Positions 35,773 to 47,798 of a stretch of 64,000 nucleotides of DNA are shown one piece after another. The notes under the pieces were generated by a model. That model did no database searches and was not told where the DNA came from. It worked only from the letters and a program-made list of their open reading frames with translations. Origin of the DNA: Pseudovirgaria hyperparasitica (lineage: Eukaryota > Ascomycota > Dothideomycetes > Acrospermales > Acrospermaceae). The DNA lies in contig NW_022985552.1 of the NCBI RefSeq assembly GCF_010093815.1, positions 1,765,827 through 1,829,826 on the forward strand, written 5' to 3'. A program made the position numbers and the translations under genes. Each line of letters starts with the position of its first letter. Within the stretch, counting starts at the first letter, position 1.

Positions 35773-37896
35773 GGCGAGAGTATAAAAGGGTAAGCGTGGG
35801 TGTGTTTGTGTGTGTGTGAGCAAGACGAATTGGAGCGACAAAGTATGTATTAGCAGTCGGAATAGTCGAATAGCGGGGGGGTTGTAAGGAGGAGGAGGAG
35901 GAGGAGGAAGAAGAAGAGCGGCGTGTTCGAAGCGGGTCTGAGCTCGGGAATGGCAGCCAGCAGCTAGTAGGAAGGAGAGACGAGAATGAGTAGTAGGTTG
36001 CGGCGTTGTCAAACAATATCACAAGCTCGGTCGGATGATTGTCAGAAGGACAATGCACATGATGGCACGTATTAGATGATGAGCTGTCAATGATGGATGA
36101 GCGCAGTGCAGTAGAACGCGAGACCGGGGGGTTCGAGGATGATGAATGAAGCGAGGGGGGCGATTCCTGAAGTGAATTATGCGTATTTAGGAACCGACTT
36201 TTGGGACCCTCGTTCCTCGTCTAGGCTGGCTCGTCCAGCTTCGAGAATGCGGAGAGAAGGTTTTCTCGAACCAGGGATTAAAGAAATTATCCTTCAGAGT
36301 CCAGACAAACACACACACACACACTCAACAGGCACGTCATTGTTCGGGAAAACGAGGGACTGCTGGAGTCGCTAGTAATTAGTAGAAGTATATACAGCGT
36401 GCTATATATGTACGTAGTGGGTGACGGCATCCAACGATAGCTTCATAGTAAGTACATGTTAAGCATGCTAGAGCGTATGGCGGTATATGTCTAGCGCCAC
36501 ACCCCACGACATGGATACAGAAGCTTTGCATCTATAATTACTACAAGTACACAGAGAGAGACACTACTGAGAGCGATAGCCTAAAGTAGTAGTAGAGGTG
36601 GGGGGAATGAATGGTGCAAATGGTAATTAGGCAGGGCACATGTGCATCTATTTGCCTTCTGGGTATAACCTTTCAAACGGCCGACTCGGCTGATGCTGCT
36701 TGAGTGATCAGCCAATGCAAGAGAGTGGAAATGGGATTGGCAAAAGTGCTGACTGTTGACCGACCATCTCCCCCGTATTCTGCATCAATTGCATCGTGCA
36801 CATGGCGAGGATGGAGGAGGATGATGATGATGGATGGATAGGTGCGGTCTTGGCATCGGCCCCCCGTCACCTTACTGTAACTCCTTACCTAGCTACAGTA
36901 CGCTACAGTAAAACTTGACCTTTTACCAGCTCAGCAGCACCTGCAGTGGGACCTGCACCGTACGTAGTCAGGAAATCAGAAAGCCAGCGAGACCAGCAAA
37001 CCCAGCAAATCCAGCAAAACAAGGGGGACCAAACAGGCGGGCGAGGCAGCCGAGAGCGAGGGACAACACGCGCGTCCCGGGGGGGGGGGGTTTTTAAGGG
37101 CGGGGCAGGGGCTGCTGGGCTGCTGAACTAGGTTTATGGGGAGAGAAAGGGATGGAGGGGGCGCCTTGCCCGCCAGAACTGCCACAGCTACTACTTACTG
37201 TACAGTAATTAGGTGGTGGGGGTAATAATCAGGTGGGTGCCTGGCTGGCATTTGGCAGGTAGCAGGTAGCAGGTAGCAGGTAGCAGGTAGCAGCTGGCCG
37301 ACCACGCGCCCCTACACCACCCACCGCCGCAGTGACCGCTCGCTAGTCTGACTCTTTTTTTTTCTTCCCACACACACACTGCCTCTTCCCTCCACACCCT
37401 GATTCAAACGTCCGCCTACTACTACCACCACTACTACTACTACTCCTACTCCTACTCCTCATAAAACTCCACCCACGATGCCTTCTCTTACCATCTTCTC
37501 AAGGTCTTCCCAATCCCCTCAGCCCCGTCCTCCACGGGACTGACGGCTCTTCTGACTCCTCCGACCACTCCTCCTCTGCTCCCATTACCACTGACTGCTC
37601 CTTGTCTCCTCTCCGTCCCGTTTCCGTCTTTCCGCCATTCCTCCTCCTCCTCCCCCGTAACGATCGCCTCCTCGCCTTCGTTACACTCCTTGCAAACTCC
37701 TCTTAACCTGGCCGTTCTCTTCACCCGATCCTGATTTCACAAGTTCACCTACACTCTTTTGTTTCCAACTCGCTGCTGGCCTTGTCGCTTCAGCGTTGAA
37801 CTTGCCCGACCCGAACACCTCACCACCACGACACACGCACCACTCCCATCTCACACACGCGCACACATACACACACACTCTTTCTCTCTGCCCGCC
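35773..37896. other. Divergent promoter region of ATE1 and the Nudix gene
   Basis: About 2.1 kb between genes that point away from each other. It holds GT, GGA and CACA runs, a G run at 37079-37090, a CAGGTAG array at 37256-37290 and CTACTC runs before 37460. The last 400 bases are pyrimidine-rich, as in many fungal 5' leaders. I see no gene. Confidence 0.5.
37256..37290. repeat. Heptanucleotide array (CAGGTAG)5
   Basis: Five perfect 7-base copies lie upstream of the Nudix gene. Confidence 0.95.
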
Positions 37897-38438
37897 ATGG
37901 CGCAGACTCTTTCTATGCAGTCGCGTGTCGGTCGGAGCAATCAACGTGAGTCTGCCTCTCAATCACACACACACGCCTGCCCGGCTAATTCTTCTCTTGG
38001 CATTTAGGCTATGGCTCCAAGGGAGAACGTCTCGTGGCTGGCATCGTGCCGCTCTCCTCGGACAAAAACTACGTGCTTCTGATACAATCCACCCGTCGTG
38101 GAGGCTGGGTACTCCCCAAAGGTGGTTGGGAGACGGATGAAGCGACGGCGCAACAGGCTGCCCAACGTGAAGCCTGGGAAGAAGCTGGCATCATCTGCAA
38201 AGTCACCTACGATCTTGGTTTAATTGAAGAGCAACGTCGACTCGACCAGCTGTCTGCACAGGCTCCAAAAGCAGCCTACTATTTCTTCGAGGCCATTGTC
38301 GAGAAGCAAGAGACGCAGTGGCCGGAACAGCACAAGCGATCGCGACAGTGGATGTCCTATTCTCAAGCAGCGCAGGCGTTGGCGGGAAGGCCCGAGCTGC
38401 TCGCTGCTCTGAATCGCTGTACAATGCATCGACAGTGA
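37897..38438 (+). CDS. DDP1: Diphosphoinositol polyphosphate phosphohydrolase-type Nudix enzyme, 159 aa
   Basis: Small cytosolic hydrolase of diphosphoinositol polyphosphates, diadenosine polyphosphates and possibly polyphosphate (yeast Ddp1, fission-yeast Aps1). Exons are 37897-37945 and 38008-38438; the 62-base intron splits the Arg codon before YGSKGERLVAG. The Nudix box occupies residues 55-78, from G55-G56-W-E through R70-E71 and E74-E75 to G77-I78. It has eight rather than seven residues between the first Glu (E61) and Arg-Glu, a spacing I also know from Ddp1. LPKGGWE precedes it, again as in Ddp1/Aps1. The length is about that of Ddp1. It has no targeting signal. Confidence 0.9.
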
Positions 38439-39398
38439 GAGAGATGGAAGCACTGTAGTATGGTGGCATGCCTGTTTTACTGCATATCCCCCTCCCCCTT
38501 TTTTTTTATTATGTCTTGCATGCTGCTCATGATACCAAAGAGCTTGCCTTTTCTGCCATTGTTTATCTCAAAGTCATTTGAAGTTCACGTCTCGACCCGA
38601 TATACTCTCGGCGCGGTCCATTTGACAAGCAAGTAACACACAACACACTCTATAGAGCGCATCTCTGTCTAATTACGAGACTGGCGCCAGCGCTGAAGCA
38701 GTCGCTGATAGAAAAAGACCTGAATATATGGTCAAAATAATATTCATCGGCTACGGCAGCATGACGGATCTATTGCGCCAATCACAGCCATTCAACACAC
38801 TGCATCTTTTTCACGTGATTTTTCTTGAAACCTAGAACTGTCATTGACATGAACTTGCAGAAGTATAGGGTTCACAGACCAATATCCGAACGCTGCATAG
38901 ATTATACTGAGCTCGCCAGCTCGAAGAACAGTTCTGCCCCCATACGCCTGACGCACTCAACTGGACGCCCTGCTAGACACGTCATCCAAGACCTCCGAAC
39001 GCTCCTGCACATTCACATTCCAGCGACTTGCAAATAGCTCCTTCCATGACAACACGCCCCAACGTGCAGATAGAGAAGTCACCCATAGTCACCCCTAAAA
39101 GTACCCTCCAATCTTATCACTCTTTCCTTGTGCTGTACTTGTCTACTATCTACCTACTACCTACCTACTACCTACCTACCTCTTACTACGTCACTCGGGG
39201 GGAACTACTAGGTACTAGGCTACGTCCCACCAGTCTTGAAACACACTCCTCTCTTCCGTCGACATGTCTGTCCTATCCTGTCCTATGCTGTCCTATGCCG
39301 TGCTGTCCGTATAGCCTGCCACACATGCTGGACACGCATGGGAGTGAGATGGATGTAGACATGTGAGTATGCTTGGGTGCATTGAGAGGTTAGATATT

Positions 39399-39461
39399 GT
39401 GTGTGTGTGTATGTATGTATGTATGTATGTATGTATGTGTGTATGTATGTATGTGTGTATG

Positions 39462-39491
<30 letters not shown>
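39399..39491. repeat. GT/TATG microsatellite
   Basis: A short GT run passes into about twenty TATG units with a few TGTG interruptions. Confidence 0.93.
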
Positions 39492-39492
<1 letters not shown>

Positions 39493-39582
39493 CACTGCTG
39501 TTGCTGTTGCTGTTGCTGTTGCGCTTATTGTGCTGCCGTATTTGCTGTCCTTGGTTCCATCATAATGATAATGATGATTGAT

Positions 39583-39673
39583 GATGAGTGATGAGTGATG
39601 AGTGATGAGTGATGAGTGATGAGTGATGAGTGATGAATGACGAGTGATGAGTGACGAGTGATGAGTGACGAGT
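39583..39673. repeat. Heptanucleotide array (GATGAGT)13
   Basis: Thirteen 7-base copies span 91 bases. The first seven are perfect, the eighth is GATGAAT, and the last five alternate GACGAGT and GATGAGT, showing a higher-order 14-base period at the 3' side. Confidence 0.95.
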
Positions 39674-40254
39674 GATAACCAATGTTCAACACGCACTACA
39701 TGGCTATGCTTCGTTGTACTGCCTTTATTCACTGAATACATAAAACCAAGCACGACCTACCAACAGACACGTCACGTCACATGACAACGTCTTTCGTGGG
39801 CACTACTTTGACGGATGGGTGGGTTGGTGTATATGGTATTTCGCATGTAGTATGTGGCAGTATAGCATATAGCAATTGCAGCTACTGCGTCTCAACACTC
39901 TTTGCACATACGCGCCTTGGCTCGTCTCATCCATTCTGACATTCATTCCTTGATTCCTTGATTGATTGGTTGATTGATTCCTTGATTGATTACTCTGCCA
40001 TGCATTGTCTTTCTGCCTATCTTCCTTTCTCTCTTTCGTTCTCCCGTTCTTCCCTTCTTCCTTTCTTCCTGTCTAATTACGGTATATGTGTTTCCCTCTC
40101 TGCGTCCATGCCAGCCAGGTGTGATATGGCATAGTACCAAAGTCCATACAGCAGACAGAAGGAGGAGCATGATGACCCACAAATCAAAAAGCAACGCCCG
40201 CTCAGAAACGCCTAGCAAGCAAAGGAACCGCTCAGGAGGTTCCAGGACCTATCT

Positions 40255-40292
40255 GTCGTATACATGTATGCATGTATACATGTATGCATGTC
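40255..40292. repeat. Palindromic ATGCATGT/ATACATGT stretch
   Basis: Two copies of a 16-base unit built from GTATACATGTATGCAT are self-complementary over most of their length, so the stretch could form a cruciform. No gene is associated. Confidence 0.7.
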
Positions 40293-40478
40293 ATAACAGA
40301 CTGACTCGACTCGACTTGTTTCAAACTTTTTTCTTTTTCGCTTCGCAATCTATCCCAGAATCACACACAAAGTTGGAGTAAGCTTCTCTCTCTCATCTAT
40401 CCTCTATCCTCTCATCCCTATGCGCCTCCCCTTCACGCACGCGCACTTTTCCACTCGCCACAGGACTCCCTCAACACC

Positions 40479-42077
40479 TCAACACCCCAGCCCCAGCCCC
40501 GACGTGCCCTTGCGCCACCCCGGCTTGCGCTTCAGCGTCTTCTTGTACGCCTCGTACTGCGGCTTGCGATCGCCGTACACGCCGCCCATGTCCATGAGCG
40601 CCTTCTTCTTGCGGTGCGCCAGCACATTCGGCGCCACGTCCAGGCCCAGCTTGCCGAGCCGCTCGCTCAGGCCCTCGTTCTCGAGCTCGCCGTGCGCGAG
40701 AATGTAGAGCAGGCTGACGTTCTGCAGCAGGTGCGGCGCGTGCGCGATGATGAAGTCGACCGTGACCGGGTTGGAGGGCAGGAGTAAGGGGTGCCGGGTC
40801 ACGGCGTGGATCAGGTCTTCCATGCAGATTGGGTGCGAGATGGCGTCGACGGGGATGCGTTTGGGCACTTGGTATTTCTTCTTGGGTGGGTTCATGGCGG
40901 CGGCGGCGGCGGCGGCAGCAGCAGCAGCATCACTCATGGGAAACGAGGGGATGGATGGGAGCGAGATGGATGTATAGTCTGTGGTGTCGCCGTTGGTCAT
41001 GACGGTGTCTTCGCCGGGCTCGTTGTTGGGTGAAGACGTGGGCTCTTCCCGGTCTGTCGCCATGTCCCGGTCGGGCTTGACGACGACGGCCTTTGGTCTC
41101 CTTTTCGAGGGCTCGACGTTGCCGCGTTTGCGCGGCTCGAAGATGACGTCGATTTCGTGCCACGGACACTGGAACCGCTTCTCTGCCGGGTCGGGGATCT
41201 CGCCGGTGCCCTTGATGTCGTCGAGATACTTGAACATCTGCTCCTCGTTCGCGAACCCGTACGCCGCGGCCACTTCGCGGTCTCGCTCCGCGAAGAACCT
41301 GTACTCGCCCGTGCTGGATGAGAAGATTGGCGCGTGCCCACCCTTTCCGATGATGTTGCCTATGTTGAACAGTCGTTCCATAAACGCTTGCTCCGACTGG
41401 AGATCGTCGTGGGCGTACAGGGGCTTGATCCGAAGTGGCGTGTCCGTTAACAGGGTGACGACCTCCACTGACGTTGCATATGGTACATGCCTCGGCGGGC
41501 TGAAGATCCATGGAATCGACTCGCGGTAGGGTCCTAGGTTGACGGTTTGATAGTGTGGCTCGTAGTCGACGTGTCCGTCTTCCCGCTCACTGACGGTAGC
41601 ATCACTATCATTTCCGTCGTCAATCTCCATATGGTCTGGCCGGATTGCGTGCCGATGGTAAGCCATGTCGTATTGTAGTTGAGGACTGTATTGCTGCTGT
41701 TGTTGCTGATGATGATGATGTTGTTGTTGTTGTGCTTGTTGCTGAAGTTGTGCTTGCTGCTGCTGCTGTTGCTGAAGTTGTTGTTGATGATGTTGATGTT
41801 GTTGTTGTTGTTGATGTGCTTGTTGAGGTTGTTGAGGCGGAGGCGGTGGCATCTGATTGGGAATAAATTGTGGTGATGGCTGCGTATTCGTCTGCGGTAC
41901 TTGATGAGGCTGTCCATGATGTACATGATTTACATGATTTGCCTGCTTCACATAACCTGTTTTCTGAGCGTCATGTGCCTGGTGGAGAACTGGCGGTGAC
42001 ACCGCCGGAGGGGTCTGGGCGGGCGAACATTTGTTTATTGCGACGAAACCAGATGTCAAAGGGGCTGGTCCCGGCAT
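40479..42077 (-). CDS. Gln/His-rich protein of unknown function, 532 aa
   Basis: One uninterrupted frame from an ATG at 42075-42077. Residues 50-135 are a Gln/His/Pro low-complexity tract (runs such as QQLQQQQQQQ and HHHHQQQQQQ). Residues 160-300 look folded and conserved-like, with PYRESIPWIFSPPRHVPYATS, an IGNIIGKGGHAPIF block and CPWHEIDVIFEPRKRG. A basic patch follows at about 310-320, then a disordered part ending in an Ala run of eleven (GCC/GCT codons) at about 385-396. The C-terminal 130 residues are helical and Leu-rich and end in a basic tail RKPGWRKG. I do not recognise the family. Basic patches and polyQ suggest a nuclear protein, perhaps a transcription cofactor; this is inference. 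An upstream exon cannot be excluded. Confidence 0.75.
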   Translation of the reverse strand: MPGPAPLTSGFVAINKCSPAQTPPAVSPPVLHQAHDAQKTGYVKQANHVNHVHHGQPHQVPQTNTQPSPQFIPNQMPPPPPQQPQQAHQQQQQHQHHQQQLQQQQQQQAQLQQQAQQQQHHHHQQQQQQYSPQLQYDMAYHRHAIRPDHMEIDDGNDSDATVSEREDGHVDYEPHYQTVNLGPYRESIPWIFSPPRHVPYATSVEVVTLLTDTPLRIKPLYAHDDLQSEQAFMERLFNIGNIIGKGGHAPIFSSSTGEYRFFAERDREVAAAYGFANEEQMFKYLDDIKGTGEIPDPAEKRFQCPWHEIDVIFEPRKRGNVEPSKRRPKAVVVKPDRDMATDREEPTSSPNNEPGEDTVMTNGDTTDYTSISLPSIPSFPMSDAAAAAAAAAAAMNPPKKKYQVPKRIPVDAISHPICMEDLIHAVTRHPLLLPSNPVTVDFIIAHAPHLLQNVSLLYILAHGELENEGLSERLGKLGLDVAPNVLAHRKKKALMDMGGVYGDRKPQYEAYKKTLKRKPGWRKGTSGLGLGC

Positions 42078-44033
42078 AGTTTGCTTTGGCCTTAAAAAAT
42101 TGGCCGCAGCCTCAAAGAACCAGTGAACACGCGAACTTTCTCGCCAGTCGGTCCGGATGCAGACCTCAAGGGATACCTGATATTATGATATCAAAAAAGA
42201 AATGATATGTTAGCTGCCGTGCTAGTGCTATTACAACCCGACTCTATTGATCGCTGATGATGTGGTGGCTCTCGGACGCGCTGCGAGAGGACGGCAGAAT
42301 TTGTTGATGAAGAGAAGTGGGAGTAGGCGCATAAGATTCACTCGCCTAGCTGACTAACGCTTGTGCTCGCGCCCGCACGGTCGAATCACGTTCAACCCAC
42401 GTAGCGGACCGTTCAAAGTGCTCTGCCAACACAACGTACTAAATAATGGAAGCCTTCGACATTGTGTTTACAGCACTATCGAGTCCTGCAACATTGCGGT
42501 ATCACGAAGTCTGTGAATCAGGGGTGTTTACCAATGTGTACTTAATGCCTGACAATGCACACACATTTGACGGTTGGATGGTCCGACACGCAATCCCTGT
42601 TGTACCCGCAGACTCGATGAGAATGAGACCATAGAGGTCGTACGGGCTTCCAGGACCCAAATGTTCGCTATAGAACAGCACATCAACAATTTATATAGAG
42701 TTTTGAGAATAGGGGGCGCCCTCTTCCCTTGCTCAGGTTCTGGTGTCGTTCTTAGACGAGCCAGCGTCGCCAGGAACAGTCCCTGTGGATCAGCTCACAT
42801 CTATCCATCTAGATATTGGATCCCTAACGAGAGCTGATTATTCAACTTTGTGGAATTGTTGTATTGTTTGATCCCCATGTGTGTGTGTGTATACGCGCGG
42901 TGGTGGATGGAAAGCCTGCACGTCGCCGATCGTATCCTGATATGGGGCTATTCCAGTGATACACACACTCTGTGGTCGATCAGCCCCTATCTCGATACCA
43001 ATCAGGTAGGCTAAAAAGCCTGAATTGACAAAGTGTCCATCATGTTCAGGTCAGTGGTACAAGCAAGAATGATGGCGAAGAGCAGCAAACAATTCACGCA
43101 GTGACAAGCACTTCCGGATGCAGACACGTACAGGTACGTGCTACTCAAACAGCAATCGTTGTAACCTCACAGCGTGAATCTCTGCCCAGAGGTTGCGTGA
43201 GTAGAATGCATCTTTCAATTAAGAGAACACGTCATACGGTGAGTGACTGGGAAGACAATGACTTGCTTGCTTGCACATATGCATCCTATCAGGTGAGGTA
43301 TATAGTCGTGTCCCGACGTCCGAGCCAATCTCGAAATAATCTATCGGGTAGTATAGTCCTGTCAATATCCGAGATAGAGTAGAAGTTTACCCGGGCTCCC
43401 AAGACCACATTCACCCTTGGTCGAGTAGCGAAGATACTAGCCACAATACCGGTTATGCAGTTCGTATGGTTGCTCGGGTGGGTCGCGTGCTTTCAAAGAG
43501 CATGTGACCTGTAAGGACGGATGCGGTGATTTCGAGATGCACTCAACTTGATCAATTCACAGACGTACCTGTTGTGACAGGTCGGACTCCGCTGCTAGGG
43601 TGTGACGTCTTCACTTGATGCTTTGTGTATGCCATGTTTCCGCTATCGTCGTGACGTAGGTTTTGGAAGGAGCACGCGATTATATAAGCGAGAGCATTGG
43701 CCAAGACAATTTTTTGGTTTAATGAGCTCGGCGTTATTAAAGTAAAGTTGAATCAACGATCAGATCAGATCCGTTTTACAGATCCTAGAATATAATACAT
43801 TCGAGAACGCCCTTCACCACGCGCCATCACGATCAGCAATACCGTCAGGCATATTCTGTGAAGAGTTGTATACATGAATGGAGACAGCGCTACAATTGTT
43901 CAGACATCTCTCAAATCATCAGCCGCTCATCAAACATCTTCTTACAAAGAGAACGTGCAGTCCACAATATTCGCTCGCTCGCTCGCATCGCTATGCTAGT
44001 TCTCAAATCAATCTTCCACAGTTCCACGTTAGG
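42078..44033. other. Spacer between the Gln/His-rich gene and STU1
   Basis: About 2 kb without a supportable gene or a repeat array. The side next to 42077 should be the promoter of the Gln/His-rich gene and the side next to 44033 the 3' flank of STU1. Confidence 0.5.
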
Positions 44034-47000
44034 TCACGTCCTACTCCTCCTCGCCAGATAGTACGTGATCAGGTTCAGGCTTTGGTCTCTAACCCCATTC
44101 TTCTCCTTGCCATCCCCGTCCTTGTGCAAGCCTAGGATCTTCCAGAATGCCTCTTCGCGCTCCTTCTCGCTTGCACCACTGAGTCCTCCAACGCCAGCGC
44201 CATTCAAGAACCATTCATGTAGTGCAACACAAAATTCCAGATTTGCTTTGCGCACATCCGGCTCTGCATCAGCGAGGAATCGAACTGCAGTATGCCCGAG
44301 TCGCTGCGTTTGTGTGTAGGATAGTGTGAGGCGAGGTGCAGGTTTCGAGGGTGAACGAGACGCAGACTTGACCGGCGATTTTGGTCGCGGTGCTGGTTGT
44401 GCAGAGAGAATGAGAATCTGACTGATCGTTGAAAGAGCAGCAGTCAGCGCGCGAGATGGAAACTCTGACGGAGCGAGGGGCGGACTAAGACCTCCAGGCA
44501 CCTCATTTTCTGGTGATTTGGACGCTTCGGCCGTCGAATCGGCAAAGTCAAGGACGGAGTCGAGAAGCTCTGGCGATAGACTGGCCCGGACTATATCGTC
44601 AGCTGTTCGCTGGAGTTCGGCAGTAATATGAGCGGTTGCCTCAAAGGCCATGCGTGCCCTGAGCACGGATTTGAGCGCTCTTGGATGGTAAGGTCGGGCT
44701 TCTGCTTTGTGCAAAGTGAGCATTGCTCTCGCTGCGGCGAGAGCCTGAGTCTTAAGATTTTGTGCTTTCAATGGTTCACTTTTCAGATTCTCAACTGGCG
44801 TTTCCAAAAAATCAAGGAGGCCAAGCATGAGCTCTGAAAACTTGCTTTCGCCCCAGATGTCAAGATTTGACTTGACAAGCTCCTGAAGTCTCCGAAAGCC
44901 ATGTGCATCAAGATTGCGGTTATGAATTCGTTCAATACCGCTGACGAGAAGACGGCGCGATCGCATGACCTCGGCGCGATCTTGCTCCGTCAAGATCGGT
45001 TTCGGGTTGCTAACGTGACCGTTACTCAGATCTTCCATTGCAGTCGCATTGTCGAGACTTCGCTCGATATTTGCCTCGTTGAGTTGGAGTTCCTCAAGGA
45101 CCGGCTTCTCGTCTTCCGTCATAGGTGCATCCTCATGTCCAATGAACGGATCTTCGTACACCTTCACTTCTTCTTGCTCTTTCTCGGTATTTCTTTCGGG
45201 TGACCTGCGCCTCGGGGTGCGAGACGAAGATGCAGGACTACCGAAGTTCAGCTGCGCGTATGGACCTCTCGGTGAGGCCATAGTCCCTGGTGTACCCAGT
45301 CTCGACCCATGACTCATCATATCTGACTTTACTATAGTGAGCTCCTCTTCCTCGGCCCGCATCAAACCTGTGTCCATCGACATGGGCTTTTCCATGCGCT
45401 TGCGAGCCACCGAAGCGGGCATCTTGCCATGAGGTAGTACCAGAGTCATCTCCTCGTCGACCTTTGAGGGGCTAGCGTTTTGGCTGCTGCCGTGGTGGCG
45501 TTGAGGGCTCTCAGTATTAGGAACTTTGCGTCTCAGGCCTGAATCAACTTTCGCTTTCACTTTACTCGGGCTTGTAGTTGGACTTGGACGGTTCGTGTTA
45601 GCCGGAGTTCGCGGTCGGATCGCGCTTTTTGTATTTGCAGATTTCTTCGTAGTCGTATCCCTGATGGGTGTTGCGGTCGGACTTAGGTTCGGTGTGTCAG
45701 TGTCTTTGATTCTGCGGCTGGCGTAAGGATCTGCTGTGGCAGGTCGTGGAGGTGGACGTGGCCGTCTCATGGGAGCAGACATAAGACCAGATGCTCCGCT
45801 TGCACCAGGTGTCGCAGTAGCTGTGGTCTGTGAACGATTTGCAGGACGAGTATTGGTACTGGATGAGGAATTCGTCGAGGTTGTTCGTGCCGTGCGTGAA
45901 TTGGAAAGGGAGGAGGGCGTCCGATCTGGACCTTTACTTGAAACCTTGGCGGGAGAGAATGTAGACATTGCAGAATTCGGGCGATCTGGAGCATTAAGTT
46001 TTTGTGCTGCTGCTTTTCTTTGCTGAGCTATAGCGTCCCTTATATTTGGCCTTGACCCTGATGGACCAACAGACTTCGAGAAACTCGCGCTCTGATTAGC
46101 GCTTGCTGGTGCATTGGGATTCCGGGGGTCTTTCTCGAGCGCGTCCTTGTATTTCTTCTCAAGCCCGTCTTTGAGACTGGCGGATTATTAGCCACACGTC
46201 AGATAAGTGAAAAGCACAGTACTTACGCCACCGCTTTGCTTGGCCAGACAGGCGCGAAGATCCAGTATGTTGCTCTCATTCCTTCCCGAACAGCTGGCGT
46301 TGGATCTTGAAGCCCCTTTTTCAGACAATTCTCGACAGTTTCAAGTCCACCAGCGTGTTCAAAGACTGACCTGTGCGGTGCATGCTTCTTAATGATAGTC
46401 TTCAACCAGCCGGAAGCAAAGTTCCTCGGTTGTACGTTCTTGTCTTGACAGGCCTGCCAGACATGCTGCAAATTTCTGTTATTGTATGACACATTTTGGA
46501 ACAGGACATCGACGGTAGTGTTAGCGTTGTTGGCAGCGATCTTCTTGGTGGCAGCGGTCATCTTGATAAAGGATTGAAGAAGTATCTCAACCATGTTGTC
46601 CATTGCCGGACCAAGGGTTTTCGCCAACTCCTGGATACATTGACAACCATTTGTGGACATCGTAGTTCTTAGTGAGTTGGCCACTTTCAATATACCGTCT
46701 AGCAAGCTCTTCACCCCAGCGAGGAAAGTAGGCAGGTAGTCTGATGGAGAATTGCCCTTGTTCAGCCTCCGAATTTGCATGACGTTCTTGTCTCTTTGCA
46801 TCCAGTTGCCTTCGGACTCTTTCCCCTCGAAGCACGGAGCCATTGAGCGAAACATATCTTCCAGCTCTCTTTGTGTGTGGGCGTATGCTGGCTCCATTTG
46901 ATAATCAGATGAGGTTGATGGTGCCTCTGACGTCACCGAGGCCGACATTAGAGTCTCCGCGATTCCAGTATCGGGCTGTAAATGGCTGTATATAGAAGAA

Positions 47001-47798
47001 GAATGTGAGGAATGGGTTGCCACCGAAGCTGTGGAGGCATGTAGTTCCGCAGGCTCGGCCTGGCCGCCCATGCCCAGCTGAGCTACTATTCCGGAGACAA
47101 TTGATGATCGTACCGCGAACTTTGACATCTGTTTCTTCAAATCCGACTTTGCATGATCAGGAGCATCCCTTCAAGGTGCTGTTAGTACATCATCCATCCT
47201 CTCCAGCCTATGAGCGCACCTACCGGAAAAGCTCTACTATGGACGTTTTAGCCACGTCTCTTACGCCACCGTCTGGGTCTTCAAGATTTGCTACCAACTT
47301 GGGGACATAAGTCTTGAAAGCCAATCCGTTCTGGCTCATCTTAACCACCCACTGCATACCGGCCTCTTTCGCGCGAGCATTCGTCCCGACAAGTGCAGTA
47401 TCGCGTATCAGTCTTTCGACATCAATCGCACAATACGGCTCGAGCTCCTGTATCGTCTGGCTAGCAGCATTCCTGTGGCTTTCTCTTGCGTCGCCCAGGC
47501 GATCCAAAAGAGCCGGAAAGAGTCTTCCCGCATTCGAAGAGATGGCGCTGTCCTGATTTTGCAGAGTGAGTCGTTTTATGAGATGACCTAGCGCGGAGAA
47601 TCCCGACGAGATAAGGGACGAGGACGTCTGACTCCCAATGGCGAACTTTATGCAGTCGAAAATAATCGGTTGGGCAGCTTCAGGCACCCGCTGATGCTTG
47701 ATGTTGCTTTTGAGTTCGTTGAATTTGGTGAGTTTGGCATCGACAGGTGTGCTGGAGCGCTTGAGGTGCATAAGCACCGTTTGCGCCAGTTCGTCCAT
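44034..47798 (-). CDS. STU1: STU1/CLASP microtubule-associated protein, 1219 aa, three exons
   Basis: Microtubule rescue factor of the spindle and kinetochore (CLASP family). Exons are 47224-47798, 46227-47168 and 44034-46176; introns of 55 and 50 bases both follow the second base of a codon. The start chosen, MDELAQTVLMHL, sits where family members begin. The frame is open for 59 codons further to an ATG at 47975, but those residues look unlike Stu1. The first about 220 residues are HEAT-like TOG repeats (LKSNIKHQRVPE, FSALGHLIKRL, VANLEDPDGGVRDVAK). A second helical array follows a Ser/Thr linker, roughly residues 270-510. Then comes a long Ser/Pro/Arg-rich basic region with SPSK and RTPRRRSP motifs that should bind the microtubule lattice. 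A final helical domain at about 840-1219 is the kinetochore or dimerisation part. The BSP gene diverges 398 bases from its start. Confidence 0.92.

Larger units (their letters stand above)
38439..40478. other. Convergent spacer with minisatellites
   Basis: Two kilobases between the Nudix gene and the Gln/His-rich gene, which face each other. Contents are CTAC runs near 39138-39180, a TATG run at 39399-39491, a heptamer array at 39583-39673, GATT runs near 39950-39985 and a palindromic ATGCATGT stretch at 40260-40292. I see no gene. Confidence 0.55.
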
